Positions 18,311-28,279 of a stretch of 64,000 bases of DNA are shown here, piece by piece. The notes under the pieces were generated by a model. It ran no database searches. It had not been told where the DNA came from and saw only the letters and a list, made by a program, of their open reading frames with translations. Source of the DNA: Thalassotalea piscium (GTDB lineage: Bacteria; Pseudomonadota; Gammaproteobacteria; Enterobacterales; Alteromonadaceae). Each line of letters begins with the position of its first letter. The first letter of the stretch is position 1. The stretch is from positions 3,658,001-3,722,000 of the forward strand of contig NZ_AP027362.1 in assembly GCF_030295935.1 (NCBI RefSeq). Reading direction: 5' to 3'. The position numbers and the translations under genes were made by a program.

Positions 18311-19219
18311 ATGCCATCAACTATCACAGCTAAACAAGAATTACAGGGCTATGTAATGATGATAGGCTCGATAGTTATTTTTTCATTCCTTCCTTATTAT
18401 TTACAATTTTTATCACCGATAGATGGTAATTCTTTATTTGCTTATCGAGTATTAACACAGCTAGGTTTTGGTTTACTACTATTAGCTTTTATTCAACAGC
18501 TATCTGATTTAAAGCCTATATTCACACAACCAAAAGTATTATTAACAACGTGTTTAACTTCATGCTTGGTGGCATTACAGTGGTGGGTATTTTTTTGGGC
18601 ACCGGTGAATGGTGAAACTATCAATATTGCTATGGGATATTTTTTGTTGCCGATTACAATTAGCTTAACGGGGCGGTTTTATTTAAAGGAAAAAATGAGT
18701 CCTCTATTATGGCTCGCCATGGTTGCCGCCATATTAGGTGTTTGTGTTGAGCTATATACAAGACATTCTTTCTCGTGGGTTACACTACTTATCTGTTTAG
18801 GCTATCCACCATATTTTATTTTGCGCAGAAAATATAAAGTTGCAACAACAACAAATTTTGTTGCTGAAAATATCTTACTAATGCCCATAGCTTTATTGCT
18901 CTTATATGTTGCAAACCAGCAGCAACTACCTTTACTACCCACAATTAACTGGGGAGTTTTATTGATATTAGGCTCAGGCTTATTAAGCACTACTGCAATG
19001 CTCTTTTTTGTTTCTGCATCAACCCGATTGAATTTTTCAGTTTTTGGCATGCTAAATTATGGTGAGCCTATTTTAATGATGCTAGTAGCAGTATTTTTAT
19101 TAAATGAGTCGATAAATCAAGAACAATTATGGAGCTATAGTTGCTTTGGAATTGCGGTACTCTTAGTTATTAGTAATAGCTTATTACGCTTAATAACCAG
19201 TAAAAAAAGGACTTTTTAA
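18311..19219 (+). CDS. EamA/RarD-family inner-membrane transporter
   Basis: 302 residues with about 10 membrane helices in two EamA repeats (roughly 10-145 and 150-295). The start GYVMMIGSIVIFSFLPYYL and the early FAYRVLTQ resemble RarD-type permeases. The drug/metabolite transporter superfamily exports or imports small metabolites; the substrate is unknown. It is a single gene flanked on both sides by short repeat elements. Confidence 0.8.
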   Translation: MPSTITAKQELQGYVMMIGSIVIFSFLPYYLQFLSPIDGNSLFAYRVLTQLGFGLLLLAFIQQLSDLKPIFTQPKVLLTTCLTSCLVALQWWVFFWAPVNGETINIAMGYFLLPITISLTGRFYLKEKMSPLLWLAMVAAILGVCVELYTRHSFSWVTLLICLGYPPYFILRRKYKVATTTNFVAENILLMPIALLLLYVANQQQLPLLPTINWGVLLILGSGLLSTTAMLFFVSASTRLNFSVFGMLNYGEPILMMLVAVFLLNESINQEQLWSYSCFGIAVLLVISNSLLRLITSKKRTF

Positions 19220-19225
19220 TATAAC

Positions 19226-19425
19226 TTAACCTGAACTCGGGATAATTAATAGCTCTCTAGCAGCTATTTTTCCTTACTTCTGTGTTAAATTTATAAACAA
19301 TAGAATAATTATTCTTAATGAATTTGCCTTGAATTAAGAAAAACTATCAAGCTAGTGAGTTGCTACAACCACAAGTCTAGTAATTTCAGACCATTAACTT
19401 ATCTCTTAACCCGAGCTAAACTTAA
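19226..19425 (+). repeat. MITE-like element C, copy 1 (about 200 bp)
   Basis: Begins TTAACCTGAACTCGGGATAA, almost the same end as element B, but its interior differs. It is nearly identical over most of its length to the inverted copy at 40659-40856 (shared, for example, ACAATAGAATAATTATTCTT on one strand). No ORF. Confidence 0.85.
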
Positions 19426-19534
19426 CTATAATTTTCATTGGTTGATAAAGTTAAGGTGTAGTTGTTTTGTGTTTATTACTTTATAAAAGCAATATACCAT
19501 ACACTTTTATCAAGCTTTTTTAAGGTTCACTTTC

Positions 19535-20113
19535 TTGACTAAACATATCGGCTTTATTTTAAATATTTTCGCTATCGCGTTATTTATACCAGGTATTTTG
19601 TTACCTATGTTTTCTTTAGATATGACACTGAGTGCGGGCATTGGTACGTCTTTACTTAACACAGATATTGTTAATAAAGAGTTATCGTTAATTGGAACGA
19701 TTGAGGAGCTTTGGCTTGATCAGCGTGTATTAGTAGCAATTTTAATTTTTGCATTTTCAATTTGTATTCCAATATTAAAAAGTTTTTTGCTCCTTATTGC
19801 ATACTTCAAAAAACATACTTTACTAGAAAAACGCCTCGTTAACTTTGTTGGTGCTATTGGTAAGTGGTCGATGGCAGATGTGTTTGTTGTAGCTATTTTT
19901 TTAGCGGTTTTATCAACCAACCACGCAGAAACCACTTCAGCGCATCAACTCAATATTTTTGGTTTCAATATTAATTTACAAATGAGTAGCGAGACCCTTT
20001 CTGCGGTAGGGCAAGGCTTTTACTACTTTGCCGCTTATTGTTTGGTTTCGTTATTAGCGTGTCAGGTTGTTCAATGGAGCTTGACAGCAAAACCAAGTGA
20101 ATTGACGACCTAA
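19535..20113 (+). CDS. PqiA-family (paraquat-inducible protein A) membrane protein
   Basis: 192 residues with four membrane helices, equal to one half of the two-repeat E. coli PqiA. The family segments LLPMFSLDM near residue 25 and GKWSMADVFVVAIF near residue 105 are present. The gene starts with TTG, supported by AAGG 9 nt before it; no ATG lies in the proper place. PqiA-type proteins work with MCE proteins in lipid movement between membranes, but no pqiB is next to it, so the role is open. Confidence 0.82.
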   Translation: MTKHIGFILNIFAIALFIPGILLPMFSLDMTLSAGIGTSLLNTDIVNKELSLIGTIEELWLDQRVLVAILIFAFSICIPILKSFLLLIAYFKKHTLLEKRLVNFVGAIGKWSMADVFVVAIFLAVLSTNHAETTSAHQLNIFGFNINLQMSSETLSAVGQGFYYFAAYCLVSLLACQVVQWSLTAKPSELTT

Positions 20114-20132
20114 TAGGCTCAATTTGTTTACC

Positions 20133-20164
20133 TAAAAAATAAGGGCAATAAATATTGCCCTTAT
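20133..20164 (-). terminator. Terminator of the M4 protease gene
   Basis: Perfect 11-bp stem ATAAGGGCAAT / ATTGCCCTTAT with a 4-nt loop, followed on the minus strand by six T. It also sits just after the convergent PqiA-like gene. Confidence 0.85.
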
Positions 20165-20197
20165 AGATTTAGATGTTAACGTTTACCACTTAATAGA

Positions 20198-22408
20198 TTA
20201 AGGGTTAGCTTCTAAACTAAGCGTTACACCTGAAGCTGAGTTATATCCATAAATATCTAAATACCAAGTACCAGATGAAGGATTTTGGAAGGTACAGCTT
20301 TCATTGTTACCATTTCTATATGGGCGACAGTCATAAGTAGAGCTAGTTGATTGTGAGCCAAAGTTCACATATAAATCAACGTCGCCTGTGCCACCAGAGG
20401 TAGCTATTGTCATGCTGCTATAGCCTGCTGGCATTACATAAGTGTAGCGCGCCCAGTTTCCTGCCGACACTGAAATGTTAGATGCAGAAACACTGATTGG
20501 GTCTAAATTACCGCCTGAGCCACTATCAAAGCTACCCGTTAAGCTAACACCACTAATTTGGTTCCATGCTTGAACCATTACATGGTAAGTACCCGCTTGT
20601 ATGTTAGAAATAGAACAGGTTTCATTACTACTAGATGTTCTACTTGAGCAATCATATGAGCCTGTAGTTGGTGCACTACCAAATTTAACAAACAAATCTG
20701 CATCGCCAGAACCACCAGTGGTATTGAACACTAAATTAGTTGCTCCTGCTGGAACGTCTAACGTGAAAAATGTTTCAACTTTAGCTGCAGCTGAAATACC
20801 AGTTACGGCTACCCCATTTTCAAGTTCTTGCCCTGTAACAGGACCAGGTGTTGTGTCTGGACACTCGCCTACACCAACTGCACACCAAGCAGTTTCAACT
20901 GCTGTTTTTTCTGCTGAGCCATATAAGTCTTGGGCAGCTTGGGCAGTTGCACTTCTTGCACCAAAAAAGTTAGTGCTTTGGTTCATGTAAGTAGTTAATG
21001 CACGGTAAAAAATTTGCTCGGCTTTTAAAAGGCCAATCGCAGGTACTTGAGCATTAGACTTATTACGAGGATGCTTACCACCGTCACTTAACAATACAAA
21101 GGCTAAGTTGGCAATACCTGAGTTACCATGAACACCACCTTGGTCATTTGAACCATTTGGGTTGCTAGTAAATGGAATGCGATCTGGATACCAATCGCGT
21201 GAGTAGTTATCTTGAGTAGGATTATGCATGTAACGCATAGCATCGCCACTTGTGTATGGTGTATAGCTTTCTTCAGCTAAATACCAATCACCTTGTGTAG
21301 TGCCGTCGCGATAGGCTTTTGAAGCAACACCTAAGATATCAGACCATGCTTCGTTCAATGCACCTGATGCATTGTTATAAATTAAGCCCGCAGTATATTG
21401 TGTTACACCGTGCGTTAGCTCGTGGCCAATAACATCAAAGCTCAGTGTTAAATCACTTAACATTTGACCGTCGCCATCACCGTACATCATTTGGCTTCCT
21501 GTCCAGTATGCATTAGCAACATTGTTACCTAAATGCACACTAGAAACCATTGTTAAACCGTTGTTGTTAATGCTGTCTCGGTTAAAACGATCTAAGTAGT
21601 AATCGTAAACAATAGCGGCACCGTCGTGTGCGCGTTGAGCTGATGAGTCGCCACAGTATTGGTTGTTGGTACAACGTAAAACACCTGGTGCATAATTTTG
21701 TGTTCTATTTTGTAAATCATAAGTTTTCCAAGATTTAGCACTGTGCACCTGTGCATGACGTGTTGCGAATGCTAAAGAGTTAGCATCATAAAATAAAATG
21801 TCACGACCAAAATCATCACCGCCATTATTCCATTCTACTTCAACTTTCCAAGCTAATATTGTTTCTTCTTTTACAGGGAGGTAAACATAAACTTTTGTTG
21901 GCTCAGAGATAACATTACCGAACCCGGCAGCAAGTTGTTTCACTCGCTTTGCGTCACCCGTTGCTGAACTGGCAATTAGTTTTCTTTTTGACTCTGATTT
22001 TGCAGAAGCCACTGTGCCGGTAATGGCATAAACATCGTTCTTCTCTACCGAACTTTTTAAGCCACCAAGTTTAACAGAAGAGTGTACTGTTAAGCTGGTG
22101 CCATAAACGGGTAGTCCATTAATTGTTTGATTTAAACGTAAATGTTGTTTACCTAGTTTATCAATCCACTGTTCTTTTACACTGAATGCTTCATTGCCAT
22201 TTAATGCATACTGACTATTTGCTTTTAACAAACCCAAAACAGAAGCAGATGTTGGTGCTGCGTTAATTTTACCTAGGTCACCCTTAATAAAGCTTGGAGT
22301 GCCATTTTCTGTTGCTACTTCAATCTTTACATCACTAGCATAAGCCGCATTAATTGATAATGCGCCTAATGAAGCTGCAACAATATACTTAATATAGTTA
22401 TTTCTCAT
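20198..22408 (-). CDS. Secreted M4 neutral metalloprotease (vibriolysin-like) with two PPC domains
   Basis: Extracellular thermolysin-family zinc protease of 736 residues. I start at the ATG at 22408, which has AAGGG 6 nt upstream and opens directly on a signal peptide (YIVAASLGALSINAAYA). Then follow an FTP/PepSY propeptide (to about 190), the M4 catalytic domain with the HELTH zinc motif and the third ligand in NEAWSDILG, the active-site region GGVHGNSGIAN, and two C-terminal pre-peptidase (PPC) beta domains with repeated GDADLFVKFGS / GDVDLYVNFGS. The PPC domains are normally removed or help substrate binding. It is a single-gene unit ended by a strong hairpin. Confidence 0.93.
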   Translation of the reverse strand: MRNNYIKYIVAASLGALSINAAYASDVKIEVATENGTPSFIKGDLGKINAAPTSASVLGLLKANSQYALNGNEAFSVKEQWIDKLGKQHLRLNQTINGLPVYGTSLTVHSSVKLGGLKSSVEKNDVYAITGTVASAKSESKRKLIASSATGDAKRVKQLAAGFGNVISEPTKVYVYLPVKEETILAWKVEVEWNNGGDDFGRDILFYDANSLAFATRHAQVHSAKSWKTYDLQNRTQNYAPGVLRCTNNQYCGDSSAQRAHDGAAIVYDYYLDRFNRDSINNNGLTMVSSVHLGNNVANAYWTGSQMMYGDGDGQMLSDLTLSFDVIGHELTHGVTQYTAGLIYNNASGALNEAWSDILGVASKAYRDGTTQGDWYLAEESYTPYTSGDAMRYMHNPTQDNYSRDWYPDRIPFTSNPNGSNDQGGVHGNSGIANLAFVLLSDGGKHPRNKSNAQVPAIGLLKAEQIFYRALTTYMNQSTNFFGARSATAQAAQDLYGSAEKTAVETAWCAVGVGECPDTTPGPVTGQELENGVAVTGISAAAKVETFFTLDVPAGATNLVFNTTGGSGDADLFVKFGSAPTTGSYDCSSRTSSSNETCSISNIQAGTYHVMVQAWNQISGVSLTGSFDSGSGGNLDPISVSASNISVSAGNWARYTYVMPAGYSSMTIATSGGTGDVDLYVNFGSQSTSSTYDCRPYRNGNNESCTFQNPSSGTWYLDIYGYNSASGVTLSLEANP

Positions 22409-22622
22409 ATGTACCCTTATTTTTATTCTCGTTATAGATTTTTTGTCAAAATACATCTCTGTATTAGGGAGATAAACAATAATACGAAACTTTGATATTT
22501 AACAAAAATTAAACAAATATTTAATAAAAATAAATCAACAAAATCGTTAACAATTTGTTACACTTTGCCGTAGGTTATTGTTTTATATGAATTGAAATGT
22601 AAAAAAAAGGATTGTTAGCTTT

Positions 22623-23111
22623 TTACAGTAAAAGCTGATGATCTATCTCTATAAATTCATCGACAGCGTTCATTAATGCAAGGGCCGTTAACTGTTTAAC
22701 ACCATAAACTTGAGTGTTAACAGCATACTTATCGCGTACTTTTTTCATGAGTAAATCAAAGTCTCCATCACCAGAAAGTAAGATAACTTTGTCTACCATT
22801 GGTGCTGACTCTAAAATGTCGATAGTAATACCTACATCCCAATCTCCTTTTGCGGAGCCATCACAGCGTTGAATAAAAGGCTTAAGCTTTACATCAAAAC
22901 CTATATGGCCCAACACTTTTTGAAATTTATGCTGTTGGTCATCATTAGAGCGCTCTATGGCATAAGCATTAGCAATAACAATGTCTCCTTGCTTGCTTAT
23001 TTTTTGCCAAAACTGCCGATAATTAAATTGTTTTGAAAAGGTATCTCGCGTGGTGTAGTAAATATTTTGAACGTCAACAAAAATTGCAATTTTAGTCATT
23101 GAATAGGCCAT
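22623..23111 (-). CDS. NYN-domain (LabA/DUF88-like) putative RNase
   Basis: 162 residues forming one PIN-like NYN domain. Conserved acidic positions appear in IFVDVQNIYY at the start, DWDVGITIDIL in the middle and LLSGDGDFDLLMKKV near residue 120. NYN proteins are metal-dependent nucleases acting on RNA; no partner domain is present. The start may be the Met five codons later (23099); neither has a clear ribosome site. It is alone between the M4 protease and repeat elements. Confidence 0.85.
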   Translation of the reverse strand: MAYSMTKIAIFVDVQNIYYTTRDTFSKQFNYRQFWQKISKQGDIVIANAYAIERSNDDQQHKFQKVLGHIGFDVKLKPFIQRCDGSAKGDWDVGITIDILESAPMVDKVILLSGDGDFDLLMKKVRDKYAVNTQVYGVKQLTALALMNAVDEFIEIDHQLLL

Positions 23112-23155
23112 TTTAAAACGGATACTAATTGGCTTAAAGAAGCGTTTGTCTTCTT

Positions 23156-23320
23156 ATACCTGTTTCATTAATTAAGTGATCTATTTTATACGCAGTGAAA
23201 ACAGTCAAATACAAGGCTTTTAATTCATAACTAGTTGTTCAGGGCAATTAAAAAATAAATAACGCAGTAGTTGACTGTTTTAGCCAGTAGAAATGATCAC
23301 ATAGTTAGTGAGATTGCTAT
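23156..23320 (-). repeat. MITE-like element A, copy 2 (165 bp, centrally deleted)
   Basis: Inverse of the element at 16480-16691, with ends ATACCTGTTTCATTAA and AGTGAGATTGCTAT. It lacks the central 45 bp holding two hairpins but keeps both flanks, for example CGCAGTAGTTGACTGTTTTA. Confidence 0.85.
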
Positions 23321-23393
23321 TATTGGCATTAGTATCATTAAAGTAGGCTCAAGATAGCATGTTTTATCGAATGTTTAGCGTAAAAGTGGGTAA

Positions 23394-23676
23394 GTAACCT
23401 GAATTCTGGATAAGCTATGCACGTCAATGTTACGATTTTTGCGCGTATCTACGTTGCCTGCATGGACGTAGGTACTTGGTTTTTGTCTGGAACTAAAAAA
23501 CCGTTAATTTGCTACTTATAGCTCGCTATTAGTTACGCATACTTGCCTTGATTCACTCAACACTTATAACATTGAAATATAACTACATAAGCAATACGAT
23601 TAATTTATAACAAGTGAATGAAAAATATAGCTTTTTCGATGTTGCTCGTACATCCGTTATCTAGAACTCAGGTTAA
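23394..23676 (-). repeat. MITE-like element B, copy 2 (283 bp)
   Basis: Inverse of the element at 17923-18206, ending TTATCTAGAACTCAGGTTAA. Copies A2 and B2 lie in tandem upstream of plsB, as A1 and B1 flank the PEP-CTERM gene. Confidence 0.85.
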
Positions 23677-23822
23677 GTAAAAAGCCATTATTGAGATAAT
23701 TAAACGAGCTACTTGGTATTATTATCAGCTCAGAGTAAAATACCTTCATTGGGGCAGTTATAATCACTTATTTTGAGCTGTTAATAACTCAATAACAAAA
23801 GCAAGCCCGGTCCGCTATCCGC

Positions 23823-23852
23823 TTAATGATCATATACTTAATAGATCATTAA
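23823..23852. promoter_or_regulatory. Inverted repeat upstream of plsB
   Basis: TTAATGATC and GATCATTAA form a perfect 9-bp inverted repeat spaced by 12 bp, ending 28 bp before the plsB start codon. It could be an operator or a 5' UTR hairpin. No known regulator is assigned. Confidence 0.35.
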
Positions 23853-23879
23853 AATAATAAATAACAACGAGCAAATTAA

Positions 23880-26321
23880 ATGTCACTGTTGAGAACCCTT
23901 TTTTATTTATTGTTAACTTTTCCCGTTCGTTTGTTAGTTAAATGTCGAATTGTTAAAGAAGATCATTTAGACACTGCTTCACATTCAACTAAAAAACCTA
24001 TTTTCTATATCGTAAGAAATCAGTCTGCTAGTGACTTATTAGCACTTCAAAAAACTTGCAAAATATTAGCGCTGCCTGACCCACTTGCACAAGTTAACAT
24101 TAATGGGCGCTATTTTAATCGAACACTTTGTTTAGAAAAACCAACACCGTTGTTTAAATGGCGTAAACCTGATCATACCCATGCAATAGCCGAAGGTACT
24201 GAAATACTAAAGCAACATCAATTAGACCCAGAAATTAACGCGCAATTAGTACCTGTGAATATTGTTTGGGGTCGAAAGCCTAATAAAGAAAAACGTAACG
24301 CCAACGTTGGTACCATATTGGCAGATCAAGAATCTCCTTCTTGGCTACGAAAATTTTTTATTGTGCTATTTTTAGGTCGCAATACCATGGTGCGCTTTAG
24401 TGAAGGTGTTTCATTTCGTTACATGGCTGATAAGTTTGGTGTAAGTAAAAGAACGTCTAAAAAATTGCTTCGTGTCGCTCGCTTCCATTTTTATCGTCAA
24501 ACAATTGCAGCTACAGGCCCTAGATTAATGCACCGTCAACAAATGTTCAAAACATTATTGGCAAACCCTTCCATTAAAAAGCTACTTGAAGATGAGTCAA
24601 ACGGGGATAAAAAAGAATACCTTAAGGTTAAGAAAGAAGCGCTTTCAATAATGAATGAAATCGCCGGCGATTATCGAGAATCAATGATACGCGTAGGTGA
24701 ACGTGTACTTCATTGGCTTTGGCACCGAATATACAATGGCATTGAAGTTAGTAACGCCAACACGCTAAGAAACTTAGCTGATGAAGGCCATGAAATTATT
24801 TATGTACCTTGCCATAGAAGTCATATGGATTATTTACTATTAACTTACATTATTTATCAGCAAGGTTTAGTAACCCCAAGAATAGCTGCTGGCATAAACT
24901 TAAATTTTTGGCCTGCTGGGCCTATTTTTAGAAAAGCAGGTGCATTTTTTATTCGTCGTAGTTTTCGAGGCAACCGCTTATATTCCACAATATTTCGTGA
25001 ATACTTGGGTTTATTGTTTGAAAAGGGTTATTCAGTTAAGTTTTATTCTGAAGGTGGCCGTAGTCGTACAGGTAAATTACTCGCACCAAAAACAGGCATG
25101 TTAGCAATGAGCATACAAAGTTTATTGCGCGGTATTGATCGCCCACTTACCTTAGTACCAGTATATTTAGGTTACGAGCATGTTATGGAAGTGGGTACTT
25201 ACCATAAAGAGTTAAGCGGAAGTAAAAAGAAAAATGAGTCTATTTTTGGCGTGTTTAAAGCGATTAAAAACTTACGCAACTATGGTAAAGGTTATGTAAA
25301 CTTTGGTGAACCAATTAATATTAACCAATACCTTACACAACATGTGCCTGATTGGAAAAATGATATTGACCCTATTGATCCACAAAAACCAAGCTGGCTA
25401 ACACCCAAAGTAAATTTACTTGCCGACCAAGTGATGATTGCCATTAATAAGTGCGCCGCGCTCAATGGTGTATCTTTAATCGCGTTAATTCTGCATGCTA
25501 CAAAAAATAAAGCGATGGCGCGTAGTGAGCTAGAAAATCAATTAGATTTCTTTTTAGCGATTCAAAAGTTAGCGCCTTATAGTGACCAACTTACGTTTCC
25601 TTCATGCTCAGGTAAATCATTGTTAGACGATGTTATCGCGTTAGATAAAGTGGAAGTTAATCAAGATAGTTTTGGTGATATTATTTCACTTTCCGAGTCG
25701 GCAACGTTGGAAATGAGGTATTACCGTAACAATATTTTGCATACTTTTATGCTGCCTGCATTGGTTTGTCGAATACTCGAACATAACTCAAAAATTAATA
25801 CTGAAACACTCAACCGAGAAGTGAGTCGTTTTATTAGCGTGCTCAGAACAGATTTATTTTTATGGCAAAACGAAGAAGTAATAAGTCAACAAGTTGATCA
25901 AATGCTATTAGCACTGCAAGAACTAAACATTATTAAGGGCTCTAAAGCCGGGTTTTGGTCAATTATTAACAACAGCAATAATAAAGCTAACATTGCTTTA
26001 TTAAGTGAATGTGCTAATGAGTCGCTGCAAAGAATTCTTATTATTTGCTCGTTAGTTAAGCGGCTTGCGCCGGTTAGCAAGTCAGAGTTAGAAGAAAAAG
26101 TGGTTTCTATTGCCAAGCGCTTATCTGTGTTAAATAACATTAACGCCCCAGAGTTTGTTGATAAAAAGGCACAAGCGTTATTAATTCAAACAATGAGAAA
26201 TACAAAGTTTATTGCGGTAGATGATAATGGCAAACTGATCGCAAACAGCACTTTAGATGTATTGAAAAATTCAACTGCAAATTTAATTGATATTAGTGTT
26301 TTACAAAGTATCGCTCGATAG
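23880..26321 (+). CDS. plsB: Glycerol-3-phosphate 1-O-acyltransferase PlsB
   Basis: Inner-membrane enzyme that acylates sn-1 of glycerol-3-phosphate, the first step of phospholipid synthesis. 813 residues, close to the E. coli length. The acyltransferase domain starts near residue 300 with the catalytic HRSHMD box; the later blocks FFIRRSFRGN, YSEGGRSRTGKLL and LVPVYLGYEHVME follow in the right order. It is a single gene after a repeat-filled upstream region; the convergent ubiA lies 84 bp beyond its end. Confidence 0.96.
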   Translation: MSLLRTLFYLLLTFPVRLLVKCRIVKEDHLDTASHSTKKPIFYIVRNQSASDLLALQKTCKILALPDPLAQVNINGRYFNRTLCLEKPTPLFKWRKPDHTHAIAEGTEILKQHQLDPEINAQLVPVNIVWGRKPNKEKRNANVGTILADQESPSWLRKFFIVLFLGRNTMVRFSEGVSFRYMADKFGVSKRTSKKLLRVARFHFYRQTIAATGPRLMHRQQMFKTLLANPSIKKLLEDESNGDKKEYLKVKKEALSIMNEIAGDYRESMIRVGERVLHWLWHRIYNGIEVSNANTLRNLADEGHEIIYVPCHRSHMDYLLLTYIIYQQGLVTPRIAAGINLNFWPAGPIFRKAGAFFIRRSFRGNRLYSTIFREYLGLLFEKGYSVKFYSEGGRSRTGKLLAPKTGMLAMSIQSLLRGIDRPLTLVPVYLGYEHVMEVGTYHKELSGSKKKNESIFGVFKAIKNLRNYGKGYVNFGEPININQYLTQHVPDWKNDIDPIDPQKPSWLTPKVNLLADQVMIAINKCAALNGVSLIALILHATKNKAMARSELENQLDFFLAIQKLAPYSDQLTFPSCSGKSLLDDVIALDKVEVNQDSFGDIISLSESATLEMRYYRNNILHTFMLPALVCRILEHNSKINTETLNREVSRFISVLRTDLFLWQNEEVISQQVDQMLLALQELNIIKGSKAGFWSIINNSNNKANIALLSECANESLQRILIICSLVKRLAPVSKSELEEKVVSIAKRLSVLNNINAPEFVDKKAQALLIQTMRNTKFIAVDDNGKLIANSTLDVLKNSTANLIDISVLQSIAR

Positions 26322-26335
26322 AGCGGTACTGTTTT

Positions 26336-26403
26336 ATACCAGTTTCATTAACGACATTAGAACAATTAAAATTTACGCCAATATAGTGAGTTATATTGGC
26401 ATT
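26336..26403. repeat. Short element-A-like remnant with hairpin between plsB and ubiA
   Basis: Starts ATACCAGTTTCATTAA like element A and ends near TAGTGAGTTATATTGGCATT, resembling its other end. Inside, GCCAATATA / TATATTGGC forms a perfect 9-bp hairpin. It may serve as a terminator between the convergent genes, though no T run follows. Confidence 0.5.
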
Positions 26404-26405
26404 AT

Positions 26406-27281
26406 CTATAAGTGTTCAACCCATATCCCAAGAAATATAACCAAGCCAACCCAGTGGTTGTTTAAAAAAGCACGGAAGCAAGCATCTCTTTCTCTATTAA
26501 CAATCAGCATTTGTTGATAGCAGAAAAAACCGGCAGCAATAACTAAGCTCAATTGAAATGGCCAGCCATAGGCCATAATTTCACCTAACGTTAACAGTAA
26601 TGCTAATGTTAGTAATTGCAAAAAGCCAACAATACGCTTGTCATGTTTACCAAACAATATTGCTGTAGACTTTACGCCAATGTTAACATCATCGTCGCGA
26701 TCAACCATGGCATAAAGGGTGTCGTAAGCCACAGTCCACAGTAAATTCGCAAAAAACAATAGCCATGCTTGCGTGGGTATTTGTCCTTGTGTTTCAGCAA
26801 ATGCCATTATCATTCCCCAACTAAAGGCCGCACCTAATACCACTTGTGGTAGATGTGTATAGCGTTTCATAAATGGGTAACTTGCCGCGAGTAACAGGGC
26901 AACTAAAGATAAATAAATGGTGTACCAAGAAAGTGTCATAACCAGTGCAAATGCACTACCAATAAGAAACCCAAAAAGACTTAATGCTTGCTGCTCTGTC
27001 ATTAGCCCTGTAACTAATGGTCTTGCTTCTGTTCGTTTTACTTTACCGTCAACATGTCTGTCAGCGTAATCATTAATTACACAGCCAGCACTTCGCATAA
27101 TCCATACACCTAGTGAAAAAACCACAAGTAAATGTAGGCTCGGAAAACCATCTGCAGCCATCCATAACGCCCAAAAAGTAGGCCAAAGTAATAGGTAGGT
27201 GCCTATTGGCTTATCGATGCGGGTAATTTGTTTAATCGCCTGCCACTTTATACCAAAGAAAGTATGATGAGATAATGACAT
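26406..27281 (-). CDS. ubiA: 4-hydroxybenzoate octaprenyltransferase
   Basis: Polytopic prenyltransferase that attaches the octaprenyl tail to 4-hydroxybenzoate in ubiquinone synthesis. 291 residues with about 8-9 helices; the two Asp-rich motifs [15 protein letters not shown] and [12 protein letters not shown] are intact. Its start overlaps the ubiC stop by 1 bp (TAATG), so the two are translationally coupled. Confidence 0.96.
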   Translation of the reverse strand: MSLSHHTFFGIKWQAIKQITRIDKPIGTYLLLWPTFWALWMAADGFPSLHLLVVFSLGVWIMRSAGCVINDYADRHVDGKVKRTEARPLVTGLMTEQQALSLFGFLIGSAFALVMTLSWYTIYLSLVALLLAASYPFMKRYTHLPQVVLGAAFSWGMIMAFAETQGQIPTQAWLLFFANLLWTVAYDTLYAMVDRDDDVNIGVKSTAILFGKHDKRIVGFLQLLTLALLLTLGEIMAYGWPFQLSLVIAAGFFCYQQMLIVNRERDACFRAFLNNHWVGLVIFLGIWVEHL

Positions 27282-27856
27282 TATTGATTGCTCTCTTGGC
27301 TATAAGCATAAGCACCTGGTAGAAAAACCTCGGCAACCATTAACGGCTTTTCTCCTAACATAAATACCGATCTACGCCCCCATAGCTGCTTCAGTTCAGG
27401 CAACACGTAGGTAGATGCAAATTTAAATACAGTACTGTTGTCGCTAAAACTTGCTATTTCAATGTCTTTACGAAATAAATTTGGTGAATTAAATAACACT
27501 TGTCCTAAAGATTGCTCACCTAGCTCTGCTAGCTGGCGTTCATTACCCGTTAACGAACGTAACGGAATTAAACTTCTCGCAAAAACTTGTGGGTTATCAT
27601 CACAAAAAAGCAATACTTCACGCACTAGTACTTCTTCACCTGAATAAATGTCTTGATTGGCTTCTTTAGGGTGGCAAGGCTCAACCTTCTGGCCCAACAG
27701 TTGTACTCGAAATTGTTGACAATGACTTTTAAGCCTTGCGGTAAGTGAATTGGCATCAAGTAACCAATTTAAAAGGCTTGGTTCTAACTCAACACCTTCA
27801 GCTTTATGCCACTGTGCTTGTAAGTTAACCGGAAAAAGTGAATGGTGATGCTGCAT
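27281..27856 (-). CDS. ubiC: Chorismate--pyruvate lyase
   Basis: Converts chorismate to 4-hydroxybenzoate plus pyruvate, the entry to ubiquinone synthesis. 191 residues, slightly longer than E. coli UbiC. The [10 protein letters not shown] and [11 protein letters not shown] segments and the C-terminal WGRRSVFML / [10 protein letters not shown] are family hallmarks, with active-site Arg and Glu in these blocks. First gene of the ubiCA operon. Confidence 0.94.
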   Translation of the reverse strand: MQHHHSLFPVNLQAQWHKAEGVELEPSLLNWLLDANSLTARLKSHCQQFRVQLLGQKVEPCHPKEANQDIYSGEEVLVREVLLFCDDNPQVFARSLIPLRSLTGNERQLAELGEQSLGQVLFNSPNLFRKDIEIASFSDNSTVFKFASTYVLPELKQLWGRRSVFMLGEKPLMVAEVFLPGAYAYSQESNQ

Positions 27857-28246
27857 AATATTAAGGGTAATTAAGCTCTATTGATCTTTCAGTTTATTGT
27901 CTTGTTGCACTTAAAAAACGGGTACTCAAGGTACTTAATGAAACCTGTCGCTTCGACCTACACGTTATTAGCAACAATACGTAACGTTTCTTTTAAGACT
28001 AACCAAGAGGCTATTTCTCAACCTAACATCGTTAAAAAAGTTAACGTATAATTTTCGTTTCGTTATCTTCACACTAGCCGATAGCAAATACTAAAATTAA
28101 AACGCAACAAACCTTAGCGCTAAATAACGGGCAATATCATATCAGCTTTTATTTGTATGTGCTGAACTTTCATAATTATCTGTTGTACCATACAAACAAA
28201 GTTTATCTGATTAGTTTCGCATTATTTCAATTTCAGGTTATGATAA
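27857..28246. other. Intergenic region ubiC / FliL-like gene
   Basis: About 390 bp between divergent genes. AT-rich with no coding frame, no match to the repeat families and no recognisable RNA; presumably promoters on both strands. Confidence 0.5.
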
Positions 28247-28279
28247 ATGCATCTGTTTAATTGCTTTGTAAGTGAGTCA

